A stretch of 64,000 nt of DNA from Acidimicrobiia bacterium (GCA_027494115.1 JAOSJL010000001.1:1327926-1391925); one strand, 5' to 3'; positions 17,560 to 26,738 are shown, counted from the stretch's first letter. The notes: generated from the sequence alone by a model not told the origin. Made by a program: numbers and translations.

Positions 17560-17985
17560 ATGGAATACGTACCGGGAATCCCGATACTGAAGCCTTCGAT
17601 CGACGCCGACAACAAGCCGTTCTGGGATGCCGTCGCGAATCACGAGCTCGTGCTGCAGAAGTGCCGGGCGTGTGACGTCTACCACCAGCCGCCACGGCCG
17701 ATGTGTCCCGAATGCAAGTCCATGGACACCCTGGAATGGGTCCAGTCCTCGGGGCGGGGACAGATTTATTCCTACGTCAACTTCACCACCGACAGAATGG
17801 CGTACCCCGCCATGAAGGTCCCGTACGCGGTCGTGCTGATCGAGTTGGACGAAGGGGTTCGTCTCGTCAGCAACATGATCGACATCGAACCCGACGAGAT
17901 CGAAATCGGGATGCCCGTCGAGGTGGTCTTCGACGACATCTCCGAGGATCTGACGCTTTACAAGTTCAAGAAGCGGGCAGCGTGA
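17560..17985 (+). CDS. DUF35 OB-fold/zinc-ribbon protein (ChsH2-like), second copy
   Basis: The 141-residue paralogue of the 15.9 kb gene shows 'NKPFWDAVANHELVLQKCRACDVYHQPPRPMCPECKS' and an OB-fold ending in DISEDLTLYKFKKRAA. A GAGGAGG overlaps the stop of the preceding Ltp-type gene, and the next start overlaps or follows its stop immediately. The alternation DUF35-Ltp-DUF35-Ltp suggests a duplicated heteromeric enzyme, each pair perhaps acting on a different chain length or stereoisomer. Confidence 0.9.
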   Translation: MEYVPGIPILKPSIDADNKPFWDAVANHELVLQKCRACDVYHQPPRPMCPECKSMDTLEWVQSSGRGQIYSYVNFTTDRMAYPAMKVPYAVVLIELDEGVRLVSNMIDIEPDEIEIGMPVEVVFDDISEDLTLYKFKKRAA

Positions 17986-17999
17986 AGGAGATGAAGACG

Positions 18000-19163
18000 A
18001 TGCCGAGCATCAAAGATGCCGCCGCCGTCGTGGGCGTGGCGACGACCGGGTTCTCCACCGACTCCGGGCGCACCGAGTACTCGTTGGCCGCCGAGTGCAT
18101 CAAGGCTGCGCTCGACGATGCCGGTCTGCGTCCCGAAGACGTCGACGGAATCGTGAAGGACGTGGTCGACGGTATCGATGCGATGTACATCCAGAAGGCC
18201 GTCGGTATCGACAACCTCACCTACGCCAGTGATTCGCGCTACGGAACCCTCCCGCTGCTGAACGCGGTGACGGCGGTGGCAGCGGGTATCGCCAACACCG
18301 TCGTGTACTACCGCTCCGCGAACAACGCATCGGGCAAGCGCGCAGGCTCCGACTTCCGAGCGGCGAAGGAGACGAAGGACGAGTCGTTGGACATGATCCG
18401 CTACGACTTCCATGCTCCCTTCGGCCTTCTGACGCCCGATGGCGCGATCGGCATGGCCGTGCGCCGGTACCTACACGAGTTCGAGGTATCTGCCGAGCAG
18501 GTCGGGTGGGTGCCCGTCGTCTGTAGTGAGCACGCGGCGAAGAACCCGCAGGCCATCTTCCATGACGCACCGATCACGCTTGCCGACTACATCGACTCCG
18601 ATGTCGTCGTCGATCCTCTTCGTGTCCTGGACTGCGCACCCGACGTCGACGGCGCGATCGCCATCGTCGTCACGAGGGCCGAGAGGGCGGTGGACCTCTC
18701 CCAACCGCCGGCCTTCGTGATGGCGAACGCTCAGGGCACGTCGACCGAGGGCGAGCAGTTGTCGAGCTACAGCCGGCCGCAGATGTCCGGCCTACCCGAG
18801 ATGGGTCTCCTGGGTGACGAGCTCTACCGGGTTGCGGGCATCGGACCGAACGACATCTCTGTCGCGCAACTCGATGACCGCTTCGCCCCGCTCGTCCCCA
18901 TGCAACTCGAGGCGCTCGGCTTCTGCGAGCGCGGTGAGGGCGCGGCGTTCTGTGAGGGCGGCGATGCTCTTCGGGTGGGTGGCCGCTTGGCCCTGAACAC
19001 GAACGGAGGCTTCCTCGGGGAGGGCTTCTCGTACGGGACGAACATCATCGAGGCGGTCCGCCAGATACGGGGGACGTCCTCCAATCAGGTGAGCGACGCC
19101 GAGGTCGTCCTCGTCGCCAGTGGTGCCGGCGGACCCGCGGACGGCTGCATTCTCAGAAGGTAG
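18000..19163 (+). CDS. Ltp-type thiolase-like protein, second copy
   Basis: The protein has 387 residues from the ATG at 18000, which has AAGGAG 9 bp upstream. GTG at 17982 and ATG at 17991 are in-frame alternatives. It shares with the 16.3 kb protein the opening AAAVVGVATTGFSTDSGRTE, the middle 'LRVLDCAPDVDGAIAIVVTRAERA', and the tail 'LNTNGGFLGEGFSYGTNIIEAVRQIRG'. No GHPxGA is present, again unlike a true thiolase. It is predicted to pair with the DUF35 protein directly upstream in an acyl-CoA cleaving complex. Confidence 0.82.
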   Translation: MPSIKDAAAVVGVATTGFSTDSGRTEYSLAAECIKAALDDAGLRPEDVDGIVKDVVDGIDAMYIQKAVGIDNLTYASDSRYGTLPLLNAVTAVAAGIANTVVYYRSANNASGKRAGSDFRAAKETKDESLDMIRYDFHAPFGLLTPDGAIGMAVRRYLHEFEVSAEQVGWVPVVCSEHAAKNPQAIFHDAPITLADYIDSDVVVDPLRVLDCAPDVDGAIAIVVTRAERAVDLSQPPAFVMANAQGTSTEGEQLSSYSRPQMSGLPEMGLLGDELYRVAGIGPNDISVAQLDDRFAPLVPMQLEALGFCERGEGAAFCEGGDALRVGGRLALNTNGGFLGEGFSYGTNIIEAVRQIRGTSSNQVSDAEVVLVASGAGGPADGCILRR

Positions 19164-19175
19164 GAAGACCCACGG

Positions 19176-19209
19176 TGAGCCGAGACCTGCAATGAGCCGA
19201 GACCCACAA
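19176..19209 (+). repeat. 17-bp tandem duplication carrying start codons
   Basis: TGAGCCGAGACCTGCAA (19176-19192) is followed by TGAGCCGAGACCCACAA (19193-19209) and then TGAG. Each unit creates a start codon: GTG at 19175, ATG at 19192, ATG at 19209. These are 17 bp apart and so in different frames; only the last opens the long gene. Confidence 0.65.
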
Positions 19210-20694
19210 TGAGTAACGACGCCTACCTCGCCTGTCACGGCGCCTACGTGCCGCCTCGGCGGTTGCCACGTTCCGAGATGGCGTCACTGTGGGGCGGCCC
19301 TGCGGTGCCCGGTGACCGGGCGGTGGCGGGGAGCGACGAGGACACGCTCACGATGGGCGTCGAGGCGGCCCACGACTGCCTGGAGGCAGGCCCCGATGCG
19401 TCGGCGATCGATGCGGTGTTCTTCGCGAGCACGACGGCCCCGTACGTGGAGAAGCACGCGGCGGCCACGCTCGCTGCCGTGCTCGGGTTGCGTCGCGACG
19501 TCTTCACGGCCGACATCACCGACACGTTGCGGGCAGGAACGTCGGCGTTGCGCCTGGCCGTCGAGGCGGTGCGATCCGGCTCGGCGACGAACGCGCTCGT
19601 GGTCGCATCCGAGGCGCGTCTGGGCGAACCCGATTCGATCGGGGAGCAGATGCTCGGAGACGCCGCGGCTGCCGTCGTCGTGTCGAGCGCGGGGCCCGTC
19701 CGGGTTCGAGAGACAGCGGCGGTCGCCGACGAGTTCATCGGCCCGTGGAGACGCGCCGACGACCGCTTGATTCACTCCTTCCAGGGAAGTTCGAGACCGA
19801 GTACGGCTGTCGGCGCATCCTGGTGGAAGCGGCGAAGGCCGTGTTGGCCGCCGCGGAGTTGGATCAAGAAGACGTTTCGAGAGTGATCCTCGCCGCACCC
19901 GACCCGCGCACCGCTCGGGGTGCCGGCGCCGAGCTCGGTTTCGAGAGCGGCGAACCCCACGACGAGCTGTTCATGCAGATGGGGTACGCGGGGGCGGCAC
20001 ATCCTCTGGTGTGTCTCGGGGCGATCCTCGAGCGGGCAGAGGCCGGCGAACGACTCGTTCTGGCGAGTTACGGCGAGGGCGCGGATGCGTTCCTGCTCGA
20101 GGTCGAAGACGTGCCGACGCGACCTGGATCCTGGCGGGGCGTCGGCGGATCTCTCTCGCGCCGCTTCGAGGATGCCGGCTACGGCGACTATCTCAAGTCA
20201 CGGAAGCTCGTGACGCGCATCGAGACCGACGTGCGCGCCTCGCCTGTGACGTATCAGCGCGACCTGTCCAGGGAGCTGACGTTGACCGGAGCGCGCTGTT
20301 CAGCCTGCGGTCTGGTCCAGTACCCGGGTGGCCGGGTTTGCGACGGTTGTGGCGCATACCGAACGCTCCAGGACGTTCCTCTCGCCCGCAAGGGCCGGAT
20401 CTTCACGAACACGCTCGACCACATCGACCAGAACTGCTATCTGACCGAGCCGATCCCCGGGCGGTGATCGACCTGGAGGGCGGCGGCAGGATCTTCCTCG
20501 ATGTCACCGACTGTCAGCCCGACGATGTGCACCCGGGGTTGGATGTCGAGCTCACCTTCCGGCGCATTCACGGCGGTGGCGGATACAACAACTACTACTG
20601 GAAGTGCCGACCGAACAGCGCCTCCACCGACACCGCCTCCACCGACACCGCCTCCGGGGGAACCGGAACTCCGATCGAGACAAGGCAGGCCTGA
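19209..20694 (+). CDS. HMG-CoA-synthase-like protein fused to DUF35 domain (two 1-base deletions)
   Basis: Three frame pieces give one protein of about 495 residues. It is a KAS III/HMG-CoA-synthase-like condensing fold (YLACHGAYVPPRRLPRSEMA, DRLIHSFQGKFETEYGCRRI, SYGEGADAFLLEVED) followed by a DUF35 zinc ribbon CSACGLVQYPGGRVCDGCGAY and OB-fold. Adding one G at 19784-19786 and one G at 20459-20461 restores continuity (HSFQGKFETEYG; EPIPGAVIDLEGG). The nucleophile cysteine block reads DTLRAGTSALRL where active synthases have a cysteine, so it may bind rather than condense acyl-CoA. The tail has a repeated STDTA linker. It is next to the classical thiolase. Confidence 0.78.
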
Positions 20695-20697
20695 GCG

Positions 20698-21880
20698 ATG
20701 CCGCAGGGAATTCGTGACCGAGCCGCGATCGCGGGCGTGGGCTGCACGCCCTTCGGCGAGCACTGGGAGGCCGGGCCGTCCGACATGCTGGCCGACGCGT
20801 GCTTCGGAGGCCTTCGCCGACGCAGGCGTCGAGCCCTCCGACGTCGACGCCATCTGGGTGGGCTCGCTCTACCCGTTCACGGGCCTGTCGGGTGGTATGG
20901 CGGTCGACGCCCTCAAGTTGTTCGGCAAGCCGGCCACACATGTCGAGAACTTCTGTGCGTCGGGCCTCGATGCGTTCCGCAACGCCTGCTACGCGGTCGC
21001 CGCCGGCATCTGCGACGTCGCTCTCGCATGCGGAGTCGAGAAGATCCTCGACCAGTCGGCATCGGGCCTGCCCCTCGACGTGCTCGGCGCCCATCCGGTC
21101 ATGGGCTCGGTGTCGGCTCCGGCTGTCTTTGCCCTGGCGGCGACGCGGGCGATGGACGAATGGGGCTGGACTCGCGAAGACCTGGCGGCGGTCGCGGTGA
21201 AGAACCACGACAACGGAGCCGACCATCCGAAGGCCCACTTCCGCCGTCAGGTGAGCGTCGATCAGGTTCTCGGCTCTCCGTGCCTGGCCTGGCCGCTGGG
21301 TCGACTCGATGCCTGCGGTGTCTCCGACGGGGCGGCGGCCGCTGTCATCACGCGCCCCGATCTGGCGCGGGACCTCCCACACAAGGACGACTTCCCCTGG
21401 GTCAAGGCCGTGCAGCTCTCGGTTCACACCGGCTGGCCCGTGTACAAGTCCGACTTCGACTACCTCGGGTTCCCGGCCACCCGTCAGGCCGCACGTCAGG
21501 CGTACGAGGAGGCCGGGATCACCGACCCCCGCAGCGAGATCGGCCTGGCCGAGGTCCACGACTGCTTCACCATCACCGAGCTGCTCAACATCGGGGATCT
21601 GGGGCTCTGCGATCAGCCGGAGGCCGCGGCATTCGTCAACGACGGACGCGCGAACTTCGACGGCGAGATTCCGATCAACGCCTCGGGTGGCCTGAAGAGC
21701 TTCGGGCATCCGATCGGTGCGACGGGATGTCGGATGATCTACGAAGTCACCCGACAGCTCCAAGAGCGTGCCGACGGACGGCAGGTGAAGGATGCATCCT
21801 TCGGTCTGGCCCACAACCTCGGCGGGCAAGGCTCGGCGGTCGCGGTGACGATCCTCGGCGCGAACGACACCGGCCCCTGA
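20698..21880 (+). CDS. Thiolase (acetyl-CoA acetyltransferase type; 1-base insertion)
   Basis: After removing one G near 20806-20807, the frame MPQGIRDRAAIAGVGCTPFG...DMLADACFE joins AFADAGVEPSDVDAIWVGS to give 393 residues. This copy has all classical thiolase signatures: nucleophile block VENFCASGLDAFRNACYAV and the histidine block INASGGLKSFGHPIGATGCR. It should therefore perform thiolytic cleavage of 3-oxoacyl-CoA, unlike the Ltp-type neighbours. It begins 3 bp after the HMG-CoA-synthase-like gene and closes the plus-strand block. The next gene is convergent. Confidence 0.87.
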
Positions 21881-21904
21881 CCGGGGGAGAAGGAACGGCC
21901 GGCT

Positions 21905-23056
21905 CTACGCGCGTTCCCCTGGAGCGAAGCGCTCGGTGTAGAACGCGAATCTGTCGAGGATCTGCCGTTCGGTCAGGCCGTACTCGTCGAGTCTGTAGTC
22001 GTGCGTCCCGTGTTCGCCCTGCGGGTGTGCGGCGGTGTAGTCGGAGAATGCCTTCTCCAACTGACGTGTCATCGGAATCCCGAAGTGTTCGTAGATCCGG
22101 TGCACGATCCCCAGCGGGTCGGCCACCAGGTCGGTGAACCCGATGTCGATGATCCGGGCCGCCTCGATCTCGTTGCGGCAGCGTTGGCTGTACTCCAACT
22201 TGGTGGCGAGGTACTCCATGACGGTGGGCCCGAGCTCCTTGCGGTCGAACGTGCGCCCGGTCATGAGGGCTTCCATCATGCTCGCGTAGGAACCCACACA
22301 TTCGACGGGATCCCGGTGCGTGATGACGATGGAACAGTCGGGAAACATGTCGACCAGGATGTCGAGTGCCCACAGGTGTGCAGGTGACTTCAGCAGGAAC
22401 CTCTCACCGGGCCGGCACCACTGGAGCATGCGCAGAATGTCGGCGTAGTAGAGATAGCTCGCGCGGTGATCCTGTTCCTGGAACCACGAACCGTACGGCT
22501 CCATCAGGCACTCGACGCCGAACTGCACGTCCTGGAACGTGTGATTCAGGAGGTGGATGCACTCCTCGGCCGTGTCCGCACTCGTGTGGTGGATCTTGGC
22601 GAAATCCGGGTTCTCGTCGTACATCTGGTCGGTGAAGGCCTTGATCCCGAGATACCGCGGGTCGTCGTCCTTAGGGGGATTCCCGGGCAAGGGCGACGGA
22701 TTCATGCCTTCCCACAACTCCATCGGGCGCATCGCCGGATCCTGCGACAGAAGATTCAACAGGGCGGAGGTCCCTGTGCGCGGGAGACCCGTGAGGTACA
22801 TCGGCGCCTCGATCCGCACATCGCGGATCTCCGGATGTTTCGTCCAGGCATCCTCGATCCGCAGGCGCTCCGTCAGGAGACCCAGCACGCGCCCGCGGTT
22901 GTGGCGGCGAGCGTCCTCGTCGAACCCGTTTCGGTCGTAGGTCTCGAGGAGCTTTCCGAGACCTTCCCTGAAGTCGTCCGGCCCGAAGTCGCTCAGGCCG
23001 GTCGCCGCTCGGGCGTCGTCGAGAAGCTCATCGAGGTCGAACGAGACGTCGCTCAT
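21905..23056 (-). CDS. Sulfotransferase-family protein
   Basis: The 383-residue protein has the PAPS-binding P-loop-like segment MYLTGLPRTGTSALLNLLSQ (5' phosphosulfate loop) and 'IVITHRDPVECVGSYASMM' (3' phosphate block). These are the two hallmarks of the sulfotransferase family. The C-terminus is unusually histidine and charge rich. Such bacterial enzymes transfer sulfate from PAPS to lipids, glycans or sterol-like alcohols. The acceptor is unknown. It is the downstream member of a minus-strand pair with the 23.1 kb gene. Confidence 0.8.
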   Translation of the reverse strand: MSDVSFDLDELLDDARAATGLSDFGPDDFREGLGKLLETYDRNGFDEDARRHNRGRVLGLLTERLRIEDAWTKHPEIRDVRIEAPMYLTGLPRTGTSALLNLLSQDPAMRPMELWEGMNPSPLPGNPPKDDDPRYLGIKAFTDQMYDENPDFAKIHHTSADTAEECIHLLNHTFQDVQFGVECLMEPYGSWFQEQDHRASYLYYADILRMLQWCRPGERFLLKSPAHLWALDILVDMFPDCSIVITHRDPVECVGSYASMMEALMTGRTFDRKELGPTVMEYLATKLEYSQRCRNEIEAARIIDIGFTDLVADPLGIVHRIYEHFGIPMTRQLEKAFSDYTAAHPQGEHGTHDYRLDEYGLTERQILDRFAFYTERFAPGERA

Positions 23057-23078
23057 GACCGGAGCTGCTCGACCGGCG

Positions 23079-23561
23079 CTACTCGACCGGCCAGGAGACG
23101 CTGCCGGCGGGGACCGATCCGGCGTCGACCTCGGGGTTCGACCACGACATCGCCTCGGCGAGCTCGTCCGCCACCTTCTGCCACTCGGCGGCGTCCCAGC
23201 CCTCGGCGATACCCGCCAGGGTGGTGTCCTGTCGGAGATGCACGAGGGCCGGGAGCTTCTCGATCCCGAGGCTCGCGATCAGTTCCTTGCTGGGGTCGAC
23301 GAACACGAGGTTCTCGTCGGCGAAGTCGCCCAGGACGCGGCGAGCGAGCGGAGTCGTGGACGGCCACAGCGCGGCGATGCGGACGTCGGAGTCGCCGAGA
23401 ACGCGGGTGAGGTTCTCGACGACGGGTAGGAACCGAGCCGCGGCGGGGTCGTCGGGCAGGACGACGAGACACAGGTGGAACATCGTCATCCAGTCGTCGA
23501 GCGACCGGGTGGTGCCCGAGAGGCTGGCGACCTGGAGGGTGGGGTCGGGATTGCTCGCCAC
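23079..23561 (-). CDS. Protein of unknown function, possibly thioredoxin-fold
   Basis: The 160-residue protein from a GTG at 23561 has no cysteine motif but alternating strands and helices ('FHLCLVVLPDDPAAARFLPVVENLTRVL', 'VRIAALWPSTTPLARRVLGDF', 'LIASLGIEKLPALVHLRQDT'). The GIEKLPALVHL segment resembles the cis-proline strand of thioredoxin-fold proteins, so a non-catalytic thioredoxin-like fold is a guess. It lies 22 bp upstream of the sulfotransferase gene, with which it is probably co-transcribed, and diverges from the PPOX gene. Confidence 0.55.
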   Translation of the reverse strand: MASNPDPTLQVASLSGTTRSLDDWMTMFHLCLVVLPDDPAAARFLPVVENLTRVLGDSDVRIAALWPSTTPLARRVLGDFADENLVFVDPSKELIASLGIEKLPALVHLRQDTTLAGIAEGWDAAEWQKVADELAEAMSWSNPEVDAGSVPAGSVSWPVE

Positions 23562-23624
23562 AGATCGGCAAGCTAGCGCGCAGCGCCGTCATGTCGCCGG
23601 TCGTGGCGCTAGCGTCCTGGGGGA

Positions 23625-24085
23625 ATGAGCAGACGTGACCAGATCCAGATGACCGACGAGGAGATCGCAGCGATCCTCGCCGACCGCCGCACGCTCCAGG
23701 TCGCGTCGGTCAATGCCGACGGCTCTCCCCATCTGGTTCCGATGTGGTTCATCACCATCGACGGTGACCCGGCGTTCTGGACCTACCGCAAGTCACAGAA
23801 GATCGTGAACCTGCGTCGTGATCCCCGGATCACGGTCATGGTCGAGGCCGGCGATGTCTACGAGGAGCTGCGCGGGGTGTCGATCGCGGGTCGCGCCGAG
23901 ATCATCGACGACCGCGACGAGGTACTGGCGATCGGTGAGAAGATCTACGAGCGCTACTGGGTCCGATCACCGACGAGTCGGTGCGCGAGGGTGTGCAGGT
24001 GATGGGGGCCAAGCGATCAGTGGTCGTGGTCAAAGCAGAGACGATCGCGTCATGGGACCACCGCAAGCTCAGTGGCACCTACTGA
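23625..24085 (+). CDS. PPOX/FMN- or F420-binding split-barrel protein (1-base deletion)
   Basis: The protein has about 153 residues. The N-terminus 'MTDEEIAAILADRRTLQVASVNADGSPHLVPMWF' and TYRKSQKIVNLRRDPRITVMVE are standard for pyridoxamine-5'-phosphate-oxidase-like flavin or F420 enzymes. The frame breaks in the GGG at 23959-23961. One more G gives YWGPITDESVREGVQVMGAK and then AETIASWDHRKLSGTY, a typical tail, to a TGA at 24083-24085. Cofactor choice (FMN or F420) is not certain. It is followed 36 bp later by the dienelactone hydrolase gene. Confidence 0.82.
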
Positions 24086-24121
24086 AGCGGCGCCTGCCAA
24101 CGAAGAACGGGAGGAACCCCG

Positions 24122-24814
24122 ATGGGTGAGATGGTGACGTTCGCGAGCAACGGTCGGACGACGGAGGGCTACCTGGCACTGCCGGAGTCGGGGTCGGGGC
24201 CGGGCGTGGTCGTGATCCAGGAGTGGTGGGGTCTGGTTCCCCACATCAAAGACGTCTGCGAGCGGTTCGCCGCCGGGGGTTTCGTGGCGTTGGCCCCGGA
24301 CCTGTTCGGCGGGGAGACCGTCGACAACGCGCATCCCGACAAGGCGGGCGAGTTGATGATGTCGCTCAACGTGGAGCAGGCGGCCAAGGACATGGTCGGA
24401 GCGGTCGACTTCCTGGTTTCCCACGACGCCGTCAGCACACCGTCGATCGGCGTCACCGGCTTCTGCATGGGCGGTGGGCTGGCGTTGTGGTTGGCGGCGT
24501 TGCGGCCCGACAGCGTGAAGGCCGTCGTTCCGTTCTACGGCGTCCTTCCCTGGGCGGCCGCGGATCCCGACTACTCGAACATCAGTGCCGAGGTGCTCGG
24601 TCACTACGCCGGCAACGACACGTTCGCCACGCCCGAGTCGGTGCGTGAGCTCGAAGCGGAGCTCCGCGGGCACGGCGTCAACGCGGACCTCATGATCTAC
24701 GAGGGACGCGAGCACGGGTTCTTCAACGACACCCGTGCCGACGCGCATCATCCGGAAGACGCGGCAAAGGCGTGGGCGCGCACTCTCGCGTTCTTCCGCG
24801 AGCACCTGACGTAG
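24122..24814 (+). CDS. Dienelactone hydrolase family protein
   Basis: This 230-residue alpha/beta hydrolase shows 'GVVVIQEWWGLVPHIKDVCERFAAGGFVALAPDLF', the nucleophile elbow GFCMGGGLALWLAALRPD (cysteine nucleophile), and the histidine in 'YEGREHGFFNDTRADAHHPEDA'. All match the dienelactone hydrolase family, which opens lactones in the modified ortho-cleavage of aromatics but is also widely used on other esters. Length is normal. It is convergent with the MBL-fold gene, with an 8-bp gap. Confidence 0.9.
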   Translation: MGEMVTFASNGRTTEGYLALPESGSGPGVVVIQEWWGLVPHIKDVCERFAAGGFVALAPDLFGGETVDNAHPDKAGELMMSLNVEQAAKDMVGAVDFLVSHDAVSTPSIGVTGFCMGGGLALWLAALRPDSVKAVVPFYGVLPWAAADPDYSNISAEVLGHYAGNDTFATPESVRELEAELRGHGVNADLMIYEGREHGFFNDTRADAHHPEDAAKAWARTLAFFREHLT

Positions 24815-24822
24815 GGACGGCC

Positions 24823-25698
24823 TCAGGCGAGGCCGATGGCGCGCAGCATCGACGGCGGGATCTGGTCGTCACCGTGTGCCAGCAGCGCCGCACGCTCCAC
24901 GTTGATGGCGTCGTGGCGGCGTTCCCTCCACGAGTCCCACGGCCCGGGAGGAATCGCCGAGGGATCGCCATTCGCCTCCACGCAGACGCGCAGGTAGGCG
25001 CGCAGATCAGCGACATCCTGTGCTCCGCCGACGTGGCCGTGTCCCGGCACGATCGTTTCCGCGAGTTCGGCCACGACGTCGAGAACGTCGGCCCAGGTGG
25101 CGGGGTCACCCTGGAAACCCAGGGGAGTGACGCCGAACGAGCAGAGGTCACCGGCGAAACACACGTCGCTGTCCTCGACGAGGACCATGAGATCACCCGC
25201 TGTGTGCCCGGGAGCGGGGAGCACCTCGGCTCGGGCACTGATCCGGGCGGGAGCGTCGATGACGTGGGTCACGGTGCGGGTGCCGACACCGGCGAGGTCG
25301 TCGAACTCGTCGGCGAAGCGGGGCATGAACGTCTTGTAGGCCTCGAAGTTCATGGGCTGGTCGAGCAGGTCGCTCGTCTGTTGCGACCCGTACACCGCGG
25401 CGTTCTTGAACGCCTTCGTGCCGCCGACCTGGTCGATGTGGGCGTGGGTCAGGAGGACCCTGCGCACGGGAGCGCCGAGCCGGGCCACCGACCGCGCGAA
25501 GACCTCCCACTGGGAGCGGACCATGAGGGTGTCGATGACCGTGATGCCGTCGTCGTCCACGATCACCCCGGCGTTGGCGAACCCGTCGTCGCCGTGGGGT
25601 TGGATCCAGGCGTAGACGCCGTCGCCGAGCTGTTCGACCCGGGGTTCGGGGGTGGGCTCCGGCCCCCGGTCTGCGTTGTGCGCGTCCGGTTGGGGCAC
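24823..25698 (-). CDS. Metallo-beta-lactamase-fold hydrolase
   Basis: The protein has about 291 residues from a GTG at 25698; an in-frame ATG at 25743 would run into the divergent lyase gene. Metal motifs are THAHIDQVGG (HxHxDQ rather than HxHxDH), PAPGHTAGDL, FAGDL and VPGHGHVGG. The order is that of glyoxalase II-like and SoxH-type hydrolases. The glutamine in the first motif removes one usual ligand of the second metal, so a single-metal or altered site is possible. Substrate is unknown. It is convergent with the dienelactone hydrolase. Confidence 0.78.
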   Translation of the reverse strand: MPQPDAHNADRGPEPTPEPRVEQLGDGVYAWIQPHGDDGFANAGVIVDDDGITVIDTLMVRSQWEVFARSVARLGAPVRRVLLTHAHIDQVGGTKAFKNAAVYGSQQTSDLLDQPMNFEAYKTFMPRFADEFDDLAGVGTRTVTHVIDAPARISARAEVLPAPGHTAGDLMVLVEDSDVCFAGDLCSFGVTPLGFQGDPATWADVLDVVAELAETIVPGHGHVGGAQDVADLRAYLRVCVEANGDPSAIPPGPWDSWRERRHDAINVERAALLAHGDDQIPPSMLRAIGLA

Positions 25699-25727
25699 GG
25701 AGCGAGCGTATCGGTAGCCTCGAAACC

Positions 25728-26672
25728 ATGTCCGAACGCTCACGTGATCTACCCCGTCGTTCCTGTCTGTCCGTGCCCGGCTCGAGCGAGAAGATGCTCG
25801 GCAAGGCCCCCACGCTCGGCGCCGACATGGTGTTCCTCGATCTCGAAGACTCCGTGGCGCCCCTCGAGAAGGAATCCGCCCGCGACAACGTCGTGAAGGC
25901 GATCAACGACTCCGACTGGGGCGACAGCGTCCTGTGTGTCCGCGTCAACGCCTGGGACACGAAGTGGACCTACCGCGACGTGATCCACATCGTCGAGAAC
26001 TCCTCGGAGCGCCTCGACGAGCTCATGTTGCCGAAGGTGCAGTCGGCCGCCGAGATCGTGGCGCTCGACATGCTGCTCACACAGATCGAGGAGACCATGG
26101 GTCGCGAGGCCACGGTCGGCATCGAGGCGCAGATCGAGACCACCCGCGGCCTCATCAACGTCGAGGAGATCTGCGCTGCGTCGCCCCGGCTGGAGACGAT
26201 CATCTTCGGGCCCGCCGACTTCGCGGCGTCGATGGAAATGCCGGTGCTCACCGGTGGTGTGCAGATCGACGAGTACCCCGGCGACCACTTCCACTATGTG
26301 TTCTCGAAGATCCTCATGGCGGGCCGTGCCAACGGCCTCCAGGTGATCGACGGGCCGTTCCTCAAGATCAAGGACCTCGACGCTTTCTACGACTACGCCA
26401 GCCGCACCCACACGCTCGGGTACGACGGCAAGTGGGCGCTCCACCCCACCCAGGTCGAGGCGTGCAACAAGGTCTACTCACCCACCCAGGAGCAGTTCGA
26501 CCGGGCTCACGACATCCTCGAGGCCTACGAGCACGCGACGGGCACGGAGCGCCGGGGGGCCGTCATGTTCGGCGACGAGATGATCGACGAAGCCAGCCGG
26601 AAGATGGCGATCAAGTTCGTCAGCCGCGGCGAGCGCGCCGGCCTCGAGCGGAGCCCCGTCACCGACGACTGA
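25728..26672 (+). CDS. HpcH/HpaI-CitE type lyase (malyl-CoA lyase-like)
   Basis: The 314-residue TIM-barrel protein starts 'RRSCLSVPGSSEKMLGKAPTLGADMVFLDLEDSVAPLEKE' and contains 'ELMLPKVQSAAEI', 'VGIEAQIETTRGLINVEEICAASPRLETIIFGPADFAASM', and DGKWALHPTQVEACNKVYSP. The SVPG, LEDSV, IEta and GPaDf blocks define the CitE/malyl-CoA lyase family. Length and motifs fit malyl- or methylmalyl-CoA lyases better than the citrate-lyase subunit. It would split a 3-hydroxydiacyl-CoA into glyoxylate (or pyruvate) plus an acyl-CoA. A MaoC hydratase that could act one step earlier lies at 34 kb. Confidence 0.85.
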   Translation: MSERSRDLPRRSCLSVPGSSEKMLGKAPTLGADMVFLDLEDSVAPLEKESARDNVVKAINDSDWGDSVLCVRVNAWDTKWTYRDVIHIVENSSERLDELMLPKVQSAAEIVALDMLLTQIEETMGREATVGIEAQIETTRGLINVEEICAASPRLETIIFGPADFAASMEMPVLTGGVQIDEYPGDHFHYVFSKILMAGRANGLQVIDGPFLKIKDLDAFYDYASRTHTLGYDGKWALHPTQVEACNKVYSPTQEQFDRAHDILEAYEHATGTERRGAVMFGDEMIDEASRKMAIKFVSRGERAGLERSPVTDD

Positions 26673-26693
26673 CCCGCCGGATCTTGAATTTCC

Positions 26694-26738
26694 TTGATGC
26701 GTCCGTGGCGCGCATAGCGCGCGCCACGGACGCATCAA
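26694..26738. terminator. GC-rich 20-bp hairpin, left copy
   Basis: TTGATGCGTCCGTGGCGCGC pairs perfectly with the right arm ending at 26738 around an ATA-centred loop. It lies 21 bp after the lyase stop. There is no U-tract, so it is a hairpin-only terminator candidate or a mobile palindrome. Confidence 0.55.

Noticed and set aside
16091..17695. 534-codon minus-strand frame over the DUF35/Ltp genes
   Set aside because: Antisense to genes with clear motifs. Its translation (Arg, Val, Asp-rich, no domain) is typical of codon-bias shadow ORFs. The same applies to 11186-12556.
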